NCBI RefSeq assembly: GCF_021789315.1
Contig: NZ_CP084561.1
Location: forward strand, 4,588,001 to 4,652,000
Length of the DNA: 64,000 nucleotides
Direction of reading: 5' to 3'
Origin: Arthrobacter sp. FW305-BF8
GTDB taxonomy: Bacteria > Actinomycetota > Actinomycetes > Actinomycetales > Micrococcaceae
The notes under the pieces are model-generated. The model worked only from the letters and a program-made list of their open reading frames with translations. It searched no databases and had not been told where the DNA came from. The stretch's first letter is position 1. Every line of letters begins with the position of its first letter. Of this stretch, positions 49,575 through 59,380 are shown piece by piece. The position numbers and the translations under genes were made by a program.

Positions 49575-51160
49575 TTTCCGCCTCCGCTCAGCGCCGCAGC
49601 CGGGACGGGCGCGGCGTCACCGAGCACCGCCTGGATGTAGGCGGACCTGTCCAGCATGGCCGCCGCGGACTGGTCCGCCACTTGGAAGAGCGGCCCGGCG
49701 AAGACGGTGAGCGCCACGCCCAGCACCACGAGGCCCAGCGTGGACCCCACCATGGTCCGCGGCAGCAGGCGCACCGCCGTCGCGCCGCTCTCGGGGGCTG
49801 GCACCGCCAGGAGCACCGGGTCGGGGTGCTCCGCGTCCTCGGCCTTGCGCCAGAACGCGCGGTTCCACACCCTGGCGACGGCCAGGAGGGTCAGGAGGCT
49901 CGTCAGCACGCCGCCGATCACCAGGGTGTAGGCCAGCGGGGTGCCCAGTCCGATGCCGGCCTGCATCAGGCCGAGCTTGCCCAGGAAGCCCGAGAACGGC
50001 GGGATGCCGGCAAGGTTCATGGCGGGAACGAAGAACAGCAGCGCCAGCAGCGGGGACAGTTTGGCCAGCCCGGCCAGCCGGTCCACCGAGGAGCTGCCGC
50101 CGCGGCGCTCAATGAGCCCGGTGACCAGGAAGAGGCTCGTCTGAATGGTGATGTGGTGCGCCACGTAGAACACGGCCGCCGCCAGTCCGGCCACGGAGGA
50201 CATCGCCAGGCCGAACACCATGTAGCCGATATGGCTGACCAGGGTGAAGGACAGCAGACGCTTGATGTCACTCTGGGCGAGGGCGCCCAGGATGCCGACG
50301 ATCATCGTCAGCAGCGCCACCACCATCAGCGGCGTGTTGAGGCTGTCCCCGGGGAACAGCAGGGTTTCCGTGCGGACCATGGCGTACACGCCCACCTTGG
50401 TCAGCAGGCCGGCAAACACCGCCGTGACCGGAGCCGGTGCGGTGGGGTAAGAGTCCGGCAGCCAAAAGGACAGGGGGAACACGGCGGCCTTAATGCCGAA
50501 GGCCACCAGCAGCATGACGTGCAGGAGCGTCCTGGTGCCCTGGTCCAGCTCCGAGAGCTTGATGGCCAGGTCCGCCATGTTGATGGTGCCCGTTGCGCCG
50601 TAGACCATCGCGATGGCTATCAGGAACAGCACCGACGACACCACCGAGACCACCACGTACGTGACGCCTGCGCGGATGCGCGGGCCCGTGCCGCCGAGGG
50701 TCATCAGCACGTAGCTGGCCGTCAGCAGGATCTCGAAGCCAACGTACAGGTTGAACAGGTCCCCGGAGAGGAACGCGTTGGAGACGCCGGCCACGAGGAT
50801 CAGGTACGTGGGGTGGAAGATCGAGACGGGGGCGTCCTGGTCGCCGTCGGCCATGCCCTGCCCGGTGGCATACACCAGGACGGCGAGGCTCACAGCCGAG
50901 GACACCACGAGCATGAGCGAGGAGAACTGGTCCACCACCAGGACAATCCCCCATGGCGGCACCCAGCCGCCGATGTTCACCGCTGCGGTGCCGCCGTTCC
51001 AGACGGACGCCAGGAGCAGGCACTCCAGCAGAAGGGTGAGCGAGAGCAGGGCAATACTCACCGCGCGTTGCGCGCGGGAATGCCGGATCAGCACGAACGT
51101 CAGCGCCGCCCCCAGGATGGGAAGTACGACGGCGAGCGGGGCAAGGCTTGCCAGGTTCAC
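49571..51160 (-). CDS. mnhD: Mrp Na+/H+ antiporter subunit D (NuoM/NuoN-like)
   Basis: Subunit of 529 residues with about 14 helices, related to proton-pumping subunits of complex I. Key charges are kept: Glu in LYVGFEILLTASYVLM, and Lys in FGIKAAVFPLSFWLPDSYPT and in AGLLTKVGVYAMVRTETL. It overlaps mnhC by 4 bases. Confidence 0.95.
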   Translation of the reverse strand: MNLASLAPLAVVLPILGAALTFVLIRHSRAQRAVSIALLSLTLLLECLLLASVWNGGTAAVNIGGWVPPWGIVLVVDQFSSLMLVVSSAVSLAVLVYATGQGMADGDQDAPVSIFHPTYLILVAGVSNAFLSGDLFNLYVGFEILLTASYVLMTLGGTGPRIRAGVTYVVVSVVSSVLFLIAIAMVYGATGTINMADLAIKLSELDQGTRTLLHVMLLVAFGIKAAVFPLSFWLPDSYPTAPAPVTAVFAGLLTKVGVYAMVRTETLLFPGDSLNTPLMVVALLTMIVGILGALAQSDIKRLLSFTLVSHIGYMVFGLAMSSVAGLAAAVFYVAHHITIQTSLFLVTGLIERRGGSSSVDRLAGLAKLSPLLALLFFVPAMNLAGIPPFSGFLGKLGLMQAGIGLGTPLAYTLVIGGVLTSLLTLLAVARVWNRAFWRKAEDAEHPDPVLLAVPAPESGATAVRLLPRTMVGSTLGLVVLGVALTVFAGPLFQVADQSAAAMLDRSAYIQAVLGDAAPVPAAALSGGGK

Positions 51161-51732
51161 TTCGTGCCACCTTCCGTGTCCGTGTCCGTGTCCGTGGTGA
51201 AGTTTGCGGAGCCGGGTTTCTCCTCCAGCGCCGCGTGCTCCGCCAGGAGCGTCCGCCCGCCTGCCTCGACGGTCGCCGCCGATTCGGCTGCGGCGGAACC
51301 GTCCGAGGCGAGCATGGGCAACGGGAACTCGGAGGTTTCCACGGGGATGACGGCGTCGTCCTCCGCGTCGAAGCTGGGGGTTTCGGCCACGCGGCGGTCC
51401 TCGATGTCGTCTTGGATGTCGTCCTGCCGGGCAAGCAGCCAGGTCCGGTAGATGATGCCCAGCATGAAGGCCGTGACTGCGAAGGAAATGACGATGGACG
51501 TCAGAATCAGTGCCTGCGGCAGGGGGTCGTTGTAGGACGCGGGGTCCGTGTCCTTGCTGAAGAAGGGAGCCAAGCCTGCGTAGCCGCCGGTGGCGAGGAT
51601 CAGCAGGTTGGTGGCGTTGGCCAGCAGCATCAGCCCCAGCAGCACGCGCGTGAGGCTGCGTTCCAGGATCAGGTAGATGCCGCAGGCGTAGAGGGCGCCC
51701 ATGACGGTCAGCAGGGTCAGGTTAACGGTCAT
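51157..51732 (-). CDS. mnhC: Mrp Na+/H+ antiporter subunit C (NuoK-like)
   Basis: Subunit of 191 residues. The first 110 form three helices related to NuoK (GIYLILERSLTRVLLGLMLL; DPLPQALILTSIVISFAVTA). The remaining 80 are an acidic cytoplasmic tail longer than in most MrpC proteins. It starts in an ATGA overlap with mnhA. Confidence 0.94.
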   Translation of the reverse strand: MTVNLTLLTVMGALYACGIYLILERSLTRVLLGLMLLANATNLLILATGGYAGLAPFFSKDTDPASYNDPLPQALILTSIVISFAVTAFMLGIIYRTWLLARQDDIQDDIEDRRVAETPSFDAEDDAVIPVETSEFPLPMLASDGSAAAESAATVEAGGRTLLAEHAALEEKPGSANFTTDTDTDTEGGTK

Positions 51733-54700
51733 GGCTTGCCGCCTTGGGTTGATCCGGCCGGAACGCCGGCGGGCACCTGGTTGCTGCCCTCGAAGCCTTC
51801 CTGCCCGGTACCCTCCTGCGCGTCCATCTGCAGGGGACGTTCCTCAAAGTGTTCGTCGATCTCGGCGCCAAGGCTGCGCAGCACATCCAGCACCAGGCCG
51901 ACCACGACGATGTAGACCCCGGTGTCGAAAATCGTGGAGGTGACGAATTTGATGTCGCCAAAGACTGGAAGCCAGAACTCAATAATGGCGCTCTGGAACA
52001 CCTGGCCGCCCAGCAGCACCGGCGCGGCACCGGACAACGCGGCGGTGGCCAGGCCGATTCCCAGGAGTGTGCCGGCGCTGATGGGGGTGGCTTCGTGCAG
52101 TTCGAAGCGGCCGCCCGCCAGGTAGCGCAGTGTGAGGGCCAGTCCGGCCATGAGTCCGCCCGCGAAGCCGCCGCCGGGGAGGTTGTGCCCGGCCAGCAGC
52201 AGGTAGAGCGAGAAGATGATCATAGAGTGGAAGACCAGCCGGGTGACCACTTCGAAGATGATGGAGCGGCGCTCCGGTGCCAGCGTGCGCCCGGCAACGA
52301 GCCACGGGTCCCGCGCGGCGGCCGCAAACTTGCGGGTCAGCGCCAGGGCGGCGCCGTCCCGCGATGATTTGTCCACGCCGTGGCGCCGGCCGACGGTCCC
52401 CTCAGCCACGGCGGACGCCGTGCGCAGCCGGTCCCCGCGGCCCCGGACGAAGATGAGGCTCGCCACGCCGGTCGCGGCGAGCGCCAGCACGGAGATTTCG
52501 CCGAAGGTGTCCCATGCTCGGATGTCCACCAGGGTGACGTTGACGATGTTGAGCCCGCCGCCGCCCTCGTAGGCCAGCTTCGGGAACTCGAGGGAGACGG
52601 GCGTGGCGATCCGGGCACCCATGGCGTGAATGGCGGCGAAGACCATGGTGGCGCCGAAGGACAGGCCGATGATCACGCGGACCACCCGGTACTTGCCGCC
52701 GGTGCGGTCGCGCAGCTCCGCAGGGAGGCTGCGCATGGCCAGCACGAACGCCACCAGGATGATTGTTTCCACGAGCATCTGCGTCAGGGCCAGGTCCGGG
52801 GCTCCCTGCAGCGCGAACATCAGGGCGATGCCGTAGCCGGTGACCGAAACCATGAGCACGGCAAGGAACCGCTTGTTGGCCCGAACGGCGGCGAGCGCCC
52901 CGATCACGATCCCGGCACCTGCCACCAGCTGCAGTGGCGAGTTGGGGTCGACGAAATACAGCCCTTCGGGAAGCGGCTTGTTCGCGGCGATCAGGGCGGA
53001 CAGGGGCAGGACGAAGGCGACGCTGAGGATCACGGCCAGGTAGAAGTACAGCGAACCGCGCTGCGTGCGTCCGGTGATCCACACGGCGACGTCGTCCAGG
53101 GCACCGATGGTCAGCTGATAGCCGCGGTCGGCGTCGAACCAGGGCGGGATGGCACTCTGGATCCGGTCCACCAGCCCGCGTCCGTAGAACATCGCCGCGC
53201 CGGCGGCGAACGTGATGGCGGTCAGCCCTAAGGCTGGGGTCAGACCGTGCCACAGCGCCAGGTGCCCGGCGGCACCTGCCGCGGAGCCGGCGTCGGACGT
53301 TCCTTCCGTAAGCTGCGTTCCCCCGGTAAAAAGGGCCGCGTACGGCTGGATCCAGGCGTCCACGGGCGCCGGCCACAGGCCGTACACGATGGTGAGGACG
53401 CTCAGGGCTGCCGGTGCTGCCAGGAAGGAGGGGCGAATGGCCTTGAACGGGGTGCGCTCTACGCCCGGCTTCACCGCGAAGGCTCCCCACATGAAGCGCG
53501 CGCTGTAGGCGAAGGTCAGCACGGAGCCGAGCACCACGCCCGTCAGGACCACTGCGCCCCAGGGGCCGTGACCGGCCGCTGCAGTGAAGTGCACGAACGC
53601 CTCGAGCACCGACTCCTTGGCGACGAAGCCGCCCAGCAGCGGGATGCCGGCCATGGATGCGGCGCCGATGCCGGCAACGATGCCGAGGGCACGGGAGGAG
53701 CGGAAAACGCCCGAGAGCTTGCGGATGTCGCGTGTGCCCGACTGGTGGTCGATGATGCCCACCACGAGGAAGAGGGTTGCCTTGAAGAGCCCGTGCGCGA
53801 GCAGCATGGCCAGGCCGGCGAGGGCGGCGTCGGGCTTTCCGAGACCCACCACCATGGTGATGAATCCCAGCTGGCTCACGGTGCCGTAGGCCAGGATGAG
53901 CTTGATGTCCGTCTGGCGCAGGGCCCGGTAGCCGCCCACCAGCATCGTGGCCAGGCCGAGCCCGAGGACCATCGGCAGCCAGTAGGCAGTGTCGGTGAAG
54001 CCCGGGGCTAGGCGGGCCACGATGTACACGCCGGCCTTCACCATGGCGGCGGCGTGCAGGTACGCACTCACGGGAGTTGGTGCTGCCATGGCGCCCGGAA
54101 GCCAGAAGTGGAACGGGACCAGCGCGGACTTGGTCACCGCGCCGACCAGGATGAGGACGACGGCGGCGCCCACGGCTCCCGCTGCCGGCCCCGAAACCAG
54201 CTGCGGTGCCTGTTCGAGAACGGCGGAGATCCGGTACGTGCCGGCGCTGGCACCGAGCATGATCAGGCCAACGAGCATGGCCAGGCCGCCGGCGGTGGTG
54301 ACCATGAGGGCCTGCAGCGCGGAGCGGCGGGCCGCCAGCCTTGTCCGTGCATAGCCGATCAGGAGGTAGGACAGGACGGTGGTGAGTTCCCAGAAGATGA
54401 ACATCATGAGCAGGTCGTCCGCGGTGACCAGGCCGAACATCGCCCCGGCGAACGCCAGCAGCTGCGCGCCGAACCCGCCGAGGTAGCTGTCCTTGTCCTT
54501 GAAATACCGCGCGCAGTACACCAGCACCAGGGCGCCCACGCCGAGGACCAGCAGGGACATGACCCACGCCAGGGCGTCCATGCGGAAGGCGAATTCGATG
54601 CCGAGGCCCGGGATCCACGGGACAGTTTCTGCGGGCGAGCCGTTTTCTGCTGCGCCGGTTTTCCCGGGAGACCCGGTGCCGTAGACGGCGGCGTGCTGGA

Positions 54701-54827
54701 ACAGGAGCCAGACGAATGAACCGGCCGGGACCGCGGCGAGCGCATAAAACGAGTTACGGCCGAACTTCCGGAAGACGAACGGCGCCACAGCGGCCACCGC
54801 GAAGTGCACGGCAAGGACTGTGATCAC
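51729..54827 (-). CDS. mnhA: Mrp Na+/H+ antiporter subunit A fused to subunit B
   Basis: Large subunit of 1032 residues. The N-terminal three quarters is MrpA (NuoL-like), with MFIFWELTTVLSYLLIG, KSALVPFHFWLPGAMAAPTP and MVKAGVYIVARLAPGF carrying the conserved Glu and Lys residues. The C-terminal 150 residues or so are MrpB: RLVFHSMIIFSLYLLLAG, HNLPGGGFAGGLMAG and FDTGVYIVVVGLVLDVLRS. A separate mnhB gene is therefore not needed. Starts with GTG at 54827 after GGAG. First gene of the operon mnhA(B)-C-D-E-F-G. Confidence 0.95.
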   Translation of the reverse strand: MITVLAVHFAVAAVAPFVFRKFGRNSFYALAAVPAGSFVWLLFQHAAVYGTGSPGKTGAAENGSPAETVPWIPGLGIEFAFRMDALAWVMSLLVLGVGALVLVYCARYFKDKDSYLGGFGAQLLAFAGAMFGLVTADDLLMMFIFWELTTVLSYLLIGYARTRLAARRSALQALMVTTAGGLAMLVGLIMLGASAGTYRISAVLEQAPQLVSGPAAGAVGAAVVLILVGAVTKSALVPFHFWLPGAMAAPTPVSAYLHAAAMVKAGVYIVARLAPGFTDTAYWLPMVLGLGLATMLVGGYRALRQTDIKLILAYGTVSQLGFITMVVGLGKPDAALAGLAMLLAHGLFKATLFLVVGIIDHQSGTRDIRKLSGVFRSSRALGIVAGIGAASMAGIPLLGGFVAKESVLEAFVHFTAAAGHGPWGAVVLTGVVLGSVLTFAYSARFMWGAFAVKPGVERTPFKAIRPSFLAAPAALSVLTIVYGLWPAPVDAWIQPYAALFTGGTQLTEGTSDAGSAAGAAGHLALWHGLTPALGLTAITFAAGAAMFYGRGLVDRIQSAIPPWFDADRGYQLTIGALDDVAVWITGRTQRGSLYFYLAVILSVAFVLPLSALIAANKPLPEGLYFVDPNSPLQLVAGAGIVIGALAAVRANKRFLAVLMVSVTGYGIALMFALQGAPDLALTQMLVETIILVAFVLAMRSLPAELRDRTGGKYRVVRVIIGLSFGATMVFAAIHAMGARIATPVSLEFPKLAYEGGGGLNIVNVTLVDIRAWDTFGEISVLALAATGVASLIFVRGRGDRLRTASAVAEGTVGRRHGVDKSSRDGAALALTRKFAAAARDPWLVAGRTLAPERRSIIFEVVTRLVFHSMIIFSLYLLLAGHNLPGGGFAGGLMAGLALTLRYLAGGRFELHEATPISAGTLLGIGLATAALSGAAPVLLGGQVFQSAIIEFWLPVFGDIKFVTSTIFDTGVYIVVVGLVLDVLRSLGAEIDEHFEERPLQMDAQEGTGQEGFEGSNQVPAGVPAGSTQGGKP

Positions 54828-55017
54828 TGGTATCTCCGCAAAGTCAGAATTCGGTTATCAAAAGTTGGAGCTGGCGGTCATTCGTTGGGTTCGGTTCCGA
54901 CAGTTTATCAAGGGGGTACTGACAGTTTTCCCCGCGACGGCCGGGCGCAGGGTAAGTTTCGCGAGTTCGCGGGAGGGTTGCGGGTCCCTGTTCGCCACGG
55001 GCGGATAGCATCGGCCT

Positions 55018-56421
55018 ATGAACTCCGCAGCCGCATCCGAGGCAACGCAGCCGCCGTCGGAACTTGAAGCAGGGCCGCAGGCGTCCAGCAAGGGCCGCGT
55101 TCTGGCCTGGGCAGCCTGGGACTGGGGGTCCGCGGCGTTCAACGCCGTCATGACGACGTTCGTCTTCACCGTCTACCTGACCTCCCAGGCGTTCGGCGGC
55201 GAAGACCAGGCGTCGGCGGTGCTCGGCGGGGCCCTGGCCGTAGCAGGTGCGGCCATCGCCCTGCTCGCGCCCGTCACGGGTCAGCGGTCCGATACCGGGG
55301 GCCGCCGCAAGTTCTGGCTGGGACTCAACACGGCCGCCGTCGCGATCCTGACAGCACTGTGCTTCTTCGTCTTTCCCCGGCCCGAGTTCCTCCTGCTGGG
55401 AGTGTCCCTGATCGCCCTGGCCAACGTGTTCTTCGAGTTCGCCGGCGTGAACTACAACGCCATGCTGGCGCAGATTTCGACGCCGGGGAACATCGGCAAG
55501 GTCAGCGGGTTCGGCTGGGGCATGGGCTACCTGGGCGGCATCGTGGCCCTGCTCATCGTGCTCCAGCTTTTCGTGCAGCCGCGCTTCGAGTGGTTCGGTG
55601 CCTCCACGCAGGACAGCCTCAACATCCGGCTGGTGGCCGTATTCTCAGCCCTGTGGTTCGTCATCTTCGCGCTGCCGGTCATGTTCGCCGTTCCGGAGCT
55701 GCCCAAGCCGAAGCGGGCCGCAAGCCTCGGGTTCCTTGCCTCGTACGGGCTGCTGGCCCGCAGGATCAAGGCGATCTACCGGACCAGCCCGCACACCATC
55801 TTCTTCCTGCTCGCCAGCGCCATCTTCCGGGACGGGCTGGCGGCGGTCTTCACCTTCGGCGGGATCATCGCGGCCGGGACCTTCGGCTTCGAACTGCCGC
55901 AGGTCATCTTCTTCGCTATATTCGGCAACATTGTGGCGGCCGCAGGCGCGATCATCGGTGGTTTCCTGGACGACAGGGTGGGGCCCAAGGCCGTGATCAT
56001 CGGCTCCCTCACCGGCCTGCTGGTCGCCGGAACAGTCATCCTGGTGCTGGGCAACGGCAACCACACGCTCTTCGGGGTGCCGTGGTCAGGGGCCACGACG
56101 TTCTGGGTTTTCGGCCTGTTCCTTTGCCTGTTTGTTGGGCCGGCGCAGTCCTCGTCCCGCGCATATCTGGCCCGGCTGGCGCCGCAGGGCGAATCCGGTG
56201 AGCTCTTTGGCCTGTACGCGACCACCGGCCGTGCCGTCAGCTTCCTCGCCCCGGCCCTGTTCACGCTGTGCATCACCGTCGCCACTCCCCTGGTGTCTCA
56301 GGGGGACGCGCAGCGCTGGGGCATCTTGGGCATCATGGTGGTGCTGTTCGCCGGGCTGCTGGTCCTCCTGCCGGTCAAGGCCCCGAGCGACGCCGAGATC
56401 GCCGTCGTCCCGCAGTCCTAG
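55018..56421 (+). CDS. MFS transporter, UMF1/Atg22-like family
   Basis: Transporter of 467 residues with 12 helices. WAAWDWGSAAFNAVMTTFVF is the family start and GFGWGMGYLGGIVALLIV follows in the fourth helix region, as in UMF1 (Atg22-like) proteins. TGQRSDTGGRRKFWL is the MFS loop 2-3 motif. Yeast Atg22 exports amino acids from the vacuole; the bacterial substrates are unknown. No nearby operon partner. Confidence 0.9.
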   Translation: MNSAAASEATQPPSELEAGPQASSKGRVLAWAAWDWGSAAFNAVMTTFVFTVYLTSQAFGGEDQASAVLGGALAVAGAAIALLAPVTGQRSDTGGRRKFWLGLNTAAVAILTALCFFVFPRPEFLLLGVSLIALANVFFEFAGVNYNAMLAQISTPGNIGKVSGFGWGMGYLGGIVALLIVLQLFVQPRFEWFGASTQDSLNIRLVAVFSALWFVIFALPVMFAVPELPKPKRAASLGFLASYGLLARRIKAIYRTSPHTIFFLLASAIFRDGLAAVFTFGGIIAAGTFGFELPQVIFFAIFGNIVAAAGAIIGGFLDDRVGPKAVIIGSLTGLLVAGTVILVLGNGNHTLFGVPWSGATTFWVFGLFLCLFVGPAQSSSRAYLARLAPQGESGELFGLYATTGRAVSFLAPALFTLCITVATPLVSQGDAQRWGILGIMVVLFAGLLVLLPVKAPSDAEIAVVPQS

Positions 56422-56516
56422 CCCGCCCGGCATCGAGCGCGCGCACGGGCCTTTAAGCCTTCCGCAGGGCGCACAGTTTCAGCCGAAATCGCGGGTTCGC
56501 AGACTAGGCTGATGTT

Positions 56517-56999
56517 ATGAACGTGGAAGAGACGGACCTCCCGGGTTTGGGCCGGCGCAAGGACTTCATGACAGCATCCGGCCGGCGTATCGGGGTGGTG
56601 GAACTCCGCGAAGGCCAGACCGAACTTTTCGTCTCCACGTGGGATGACCCGGACACCTGCCAGGCCTCGATACCGCTAACCGGCGACGAGGCGGCAACGC
56701 TGGGGAATCTGCTCGGCGGCCAGCACCTCGCGATGAAGCTGACGGAGGCGCACAGGGAAGTGCCGGGGATCACCACGAGGCAGTTCTCCATCGCCGCGGA
56801 TTCCCCGTTCCAGAACCAGCCCATGGGCAAGGCCTGCATCCGCACCCGGTGCGGTGTTTCGATTGTGGCGATCATGCGTGAAGGTGAGGTGGTCCCGTCG
56901 CCGGGTCCCGACGTCCTCCTTCACCCCGGTGACCTGCTGGTCGCTGTCGGCACGCAAGAAGGCCTGGACGCTGCGGCCGACATCCTGCGCAACGGCTGA
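56517..56999 (+). CDS. KhtT-like RCK_C regulator of a K+/H+ antiporter
   Basis: Cytoplasmic gating subunit of 160 residues. The first 75 form the small N-terminal domain of KhtT-type proteins (DLPGLGRRKDFMTASGRRIG); the rest is a TrkA C-terminal (RCK_C) domain ending VLLHPGDLLVAVGTQEGLDA. In relatives this domain binds c-di-AMP or senses ions. It ends 5 bases before the antiporter gene, so the pair works together. Confidence 0.9.
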   Translation: MNVEETDLPGLGRRKDFMTASGRRIGVVELREGQTELFVSTWDDPDTCQASIPLTGDEAATLGNLLGGQHLAMKLTEAHREVPGITTRQFSIAADSPFQNQPMGKACIRTRCGVSIVAIMREGEVVPSPGPDVLLHPGDLLVAVGTQEGLDAAADILRNG

Positions 57000-57004
57000 C
57001 CGTC

Positions 57005-58189
57005 ATGGACCGCGTGGCCCTGACGCTCATCGAACTGGGGGCAGTCGTGTTCTGCCTCGGCCTGCTGGCGAGGCTGGCGGGCCGGATCGGGATGTCCCCC
57101 ATTCCGCTGTACCTGGTGGGTGGATTGTGCTTCGGCGCGGGCGGCGTGGTGGAACTGAGCGGGATGAAGGAGTTTTCCCACCTGGCGGGTGAGATCGGGG
57201 TCATCCTGCTCCTGCTTATGCTCGGTCTGGAATATACGGCCACCGAACTTGTGACCGGCCTTCGCCGATCGTGGAAAGCCGGGATCCTCGACTTCGTCCT
57301 GAATTTCGTCCCCGGGGCTGCCCTCGCTGCCCTGCTCGGCTGGGGAGTGGTCGGCGCCATGGTTATGGGCGGGGTTACGTATATATCGTCATCGGGCATT
57401 GCGGCCAAGGTCATCACGGACCTTGGCCGTATCGGTAACAGGGAAACTCCGGTTGTGCTCTCGATCCTGGTTTTCGAGGACCTGGCGATGGCGGTTTACC
57501 TGCCAATCCTCACCGCCACGCTCGCCGGGGTCAGCTTCCTGGGCGGCATGCAGACCGTGGGCGTCTCGCTGGCTGTTGTCACCGTGGTGCTGCTGGTGGC
57601 CCTGCGGCACGGACACCACGTCTCCAAGGCCGTGCACAGCGAGAATTCGGAAGTCTTCCTGCTCAACCTGCTCGGCGCCGCACTGCTCGTGTCTGGCGTG
57701 GCGGCGGCCCTCCAGGTGTCCGCCGCGGTGGGCGCCTTCATGCTCGGCATCGCCATCTCCGGCGCCACGGCCCACAGCGCTACGCGGATCCTCGAGCCGC
57801 TGCGTGACCTCTTCGCCGCCATCTTCTTCGTGGCGTTCGGGCTCAACACCGACCCCTCTTCCATCCCGCCGGTGCTGGCGTGGGCGCTTGTCCTTGCAGT
57901 CCTCACCGCCGCCACCAAGATCATCACCGGAGCATGGGCCGCCAAGCACGCAGGGATCGCACGTCCGGGCCGCTTCCGCGCCGGAGCCGCGCTGATAGCA
58001 CGCGGCGAGTTCTCCATCGTCATCGCAGGCCTAGCCGTGACCTCCGGGGTGGTGTCGGACGAGCTCGCCGCCCTGGCCACAGCCTACGTCCTGATCATGG
58101 CGGTCCTCGGCCCGTTGGCCGCCCGCTACATCGAGCCGGTCGTCAAGAAGTTCTCCCGCCCGGCGCGGCCGGAGCCGGTCCCGGCTTAG
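57005..58189 (+). CDS. KhtU-like cation:proton antiporter (CPA2 family)
   Basis: Membrane antiporter of 394 residues with 11-12 helices, probably exporting K+ in exchange for H+. Family signatures: GVILLLLMLGLEYTATEL in the early part, ISSSGIAAKVITDLGR, and VLSILVFEDLAMAVYLPIL with the conserved Glu-Asp pair; FRAGAALIARGEFSIVIAGL follows late. It lacks its own RCK domain, which is provided by the gene before it. Confidence 0.92.
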   Translation: MDRVALTLIELGAVVFCLGLLARLAGRIGMSPIPLYLVGGLCFGAGGVVELSGMKEFSHLAGEIGVILLLLMLGLEYTATELVTGLRRSWKAGILDFVLNFVPGAALAALLGWGVVGAMVMGGVTYISSSGIAAKVITDLGRIGNRETPVVLSILVFEDLAMAVYLPILTATLAGVSFLGGMQTVGVSLAVVTVVLLVALRHGHHVSKAVHSENSEVFLLNLLGAALLVSGVAAALQVSAAVGAFMLGIAISGATAHSATRILEPLRDLFAAIFFVAFGLNTDPSSIPPVLAWALVLAVLTAATKIITGAWAAKHAGIARPGRFRAGAALIARGEFSIVIAGLAVTSGVVSDELAALATAYVLIMAVLGPLAARYIEPVVKKFSRPARPEPVPA

Positions 58190-58232
58190 GTTTTGTTCGA
58201 GCGGGACCGCTTCGAGTTCGTCCGCGGCGTTC

Positions 58233-58296
58233 GTCGAGACGTGAGATCTCGACGCTTCCGAGGCCGCTAAGCGACGAGATCTCACCTCTCGGCGCG
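58233..58296. repeat. Palindromic repeat, copy 1
   Basis: A 64-bp element with 23-bp arms: 58235-58257 and 58269-58291 pair with two mismatches around an 11-base loop. A second copy, in the same orientation and nearly identical, starts at 59303. This copy lies just after the antiporter gene and contains the stop codon and last codons of the DUF559-like gene. Confidence 0.9.
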
Positions 58297-59223
58297 CCAC
58301 CCGCACCGCACCAACGCGTCCAGCACACGCTGAGCGCACCCGTCGAAGCCCCATGTCCTGACCTGCGACGCCGTGATGGTCACCGAAGTCCAGCCGGTCG
58401 CCGCGATGGATTCGTCCCGGCGGATGTCTGATTCACGCTGGCGGGGTTCAAGATGGTGTCTGCCGTCGTAATTCACTGCCACTTTGAATTCGGGAAAGGC
58501 CTGGTCCGGCCACGCCAATTCCCAGCCAGTTTCATCCGTGACCACGTAACCCAGCTTCGGTTCGGGGAGGCCCAGCCTGCCCAGTGCCAGCCGAAGCCGG
58601 GTTTCGGGCGCCGAGTCCGAGCCCACCCTGGCCAGTCCCAGCGCTCTCTTGGCCTTGCGGATTCCCCGCGCACCGCTACGGCCCTCCACCTGCTGCCGCA
58701 GATCGGCCAAGGAACACAGGGCGAATTTCCGTGGGCCAAAGCTTCGGGACTGGCTGCAGATGAAGAAATCAGCTGCAACCACCAGATCCTCGAGCTCAAG
58801 GATGGCGGCGAGATCCAGCCATGTCCGCGCCGGGCTCGTGACCGGAACGCCGTCGAGCTCCGTGACGTCGGCACCGAGCAAATCTAGCCGGTGGCCGGCC
58901 ACACCCTTCCGCACGGGCCGGTTTCCGCCGTCGAACCTCGCCAAATGCACCCGAAAGTCAGTCTGGACGCTCCACGGAAGCGGGCATCGCCACAAGCGGC
59001 CGGCGGTACCGAGGCAGCAGGCGGATGACGGACACAGCCTGGAAAGCAGCCGGCAGGTGTGCGCAAAGTCCTGTTCGATGCCCCACGGCACGCGCACCCC
59101 ACGGCTCGCCACCCGAAGGTCGCTGCGCCAGGCGCGCTGCGCGGCAACACCCGCAGAACGTTGCTCGTCGAGGGTGAAGGACCGGCCCGCGAGCTGGCCA
59201 GGCAATGGCGACGGCTTTCTCAT
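58282..59223 (-). CDS. DUF559-like endonuclease-fold protein with AbiEi-like N-terminal region
   Basis: Protein of 313 residues. The last 110 resemble DUF559 / Vsr-like PD-(D/E)XK folds: WPDQAFPEFKVAVNYDGRHH, then ESDIRRDESIAATGWTSVTI. The middle, ELDGVPVTSPARTWLDLAAI, is typical of actinobacterial proteins often labelled AbiEi-like. No toxin partner is next to it. The start is uncertain: ATG 59223 has no clear ribosome site, and the frame is open back into the upstream repeat copy. Its C-terminus is encoded by the other copy. Catalytic activity is unproven. Confidence 0.72.
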   Translation of the reverse strand: MRKPSPLPGQLAGRSFTLDEQRSAGVAAQRAWRSDLRVASRGVRVPWGIEQDFAHTCRLLSRLCPSSACCLGTAGRLWRCPLPWSVQTDFRVHLARFDGGNRPVRKGVAGHRLDLLGADVTELDGVPVTSPARTWLDLAAILELEDLVVAADFFICSQSRSFGPRKFALCSLADLRQQVEGRSGARGIRKAKRALGLARVGSDSAPETRLRLALGRLGLPEPKLGYVVTDETGWELAWPDQAFPEFKVAVNYDGRHHLEPRQRESDIRRDESIAATGWTSVTITASQVRTWGFDGCAQRVLDALVRCGWRAER

Positions 59224-59302
59224 GGGCCATTGTGTGCACGTCCGGGCCGGGCCCCTGCGGTTATCCCCAGTGTGGAGGAGAGGTGACCAGAGCGCCCCTG
59301 CC

Positions 59303-59367
59303 GTCGAGACGTGAGATCTCGACGCTTTCCAGGCCGCTAAGCGACGAGATCTCACCTCTCGGCGCGC
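59303..59367. repeat. Palindromic repeat, copy 2
   Basis: Second copy of the element, with arms at 59305-59327 and 59339-59361 and the loop TCCAGGCCGCT. Apart from the loop it is identical to copy 1 over about 64 bases. It lies between the DUF559-like gene start and the dcd gene end. Confidence 0.9.
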
Positions 59368-59380
59368 AGCGCCCCGGGCG

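Noticed and set aside
58282..59223. Toxin-antitoxin (AbiEi/AbiEii) system
   Set aside because: The N-terminal part resembles AbiEi-like proteins, but there is no nucleotidyltransferase toxin gene next to it.
58233..59367. Insertion sequence with terminal repeats
   Set aside because: The bounding copies are direct, each is itself a hairpin, and the enclosed protein has no transposase motif; no target-site duplication is visible.
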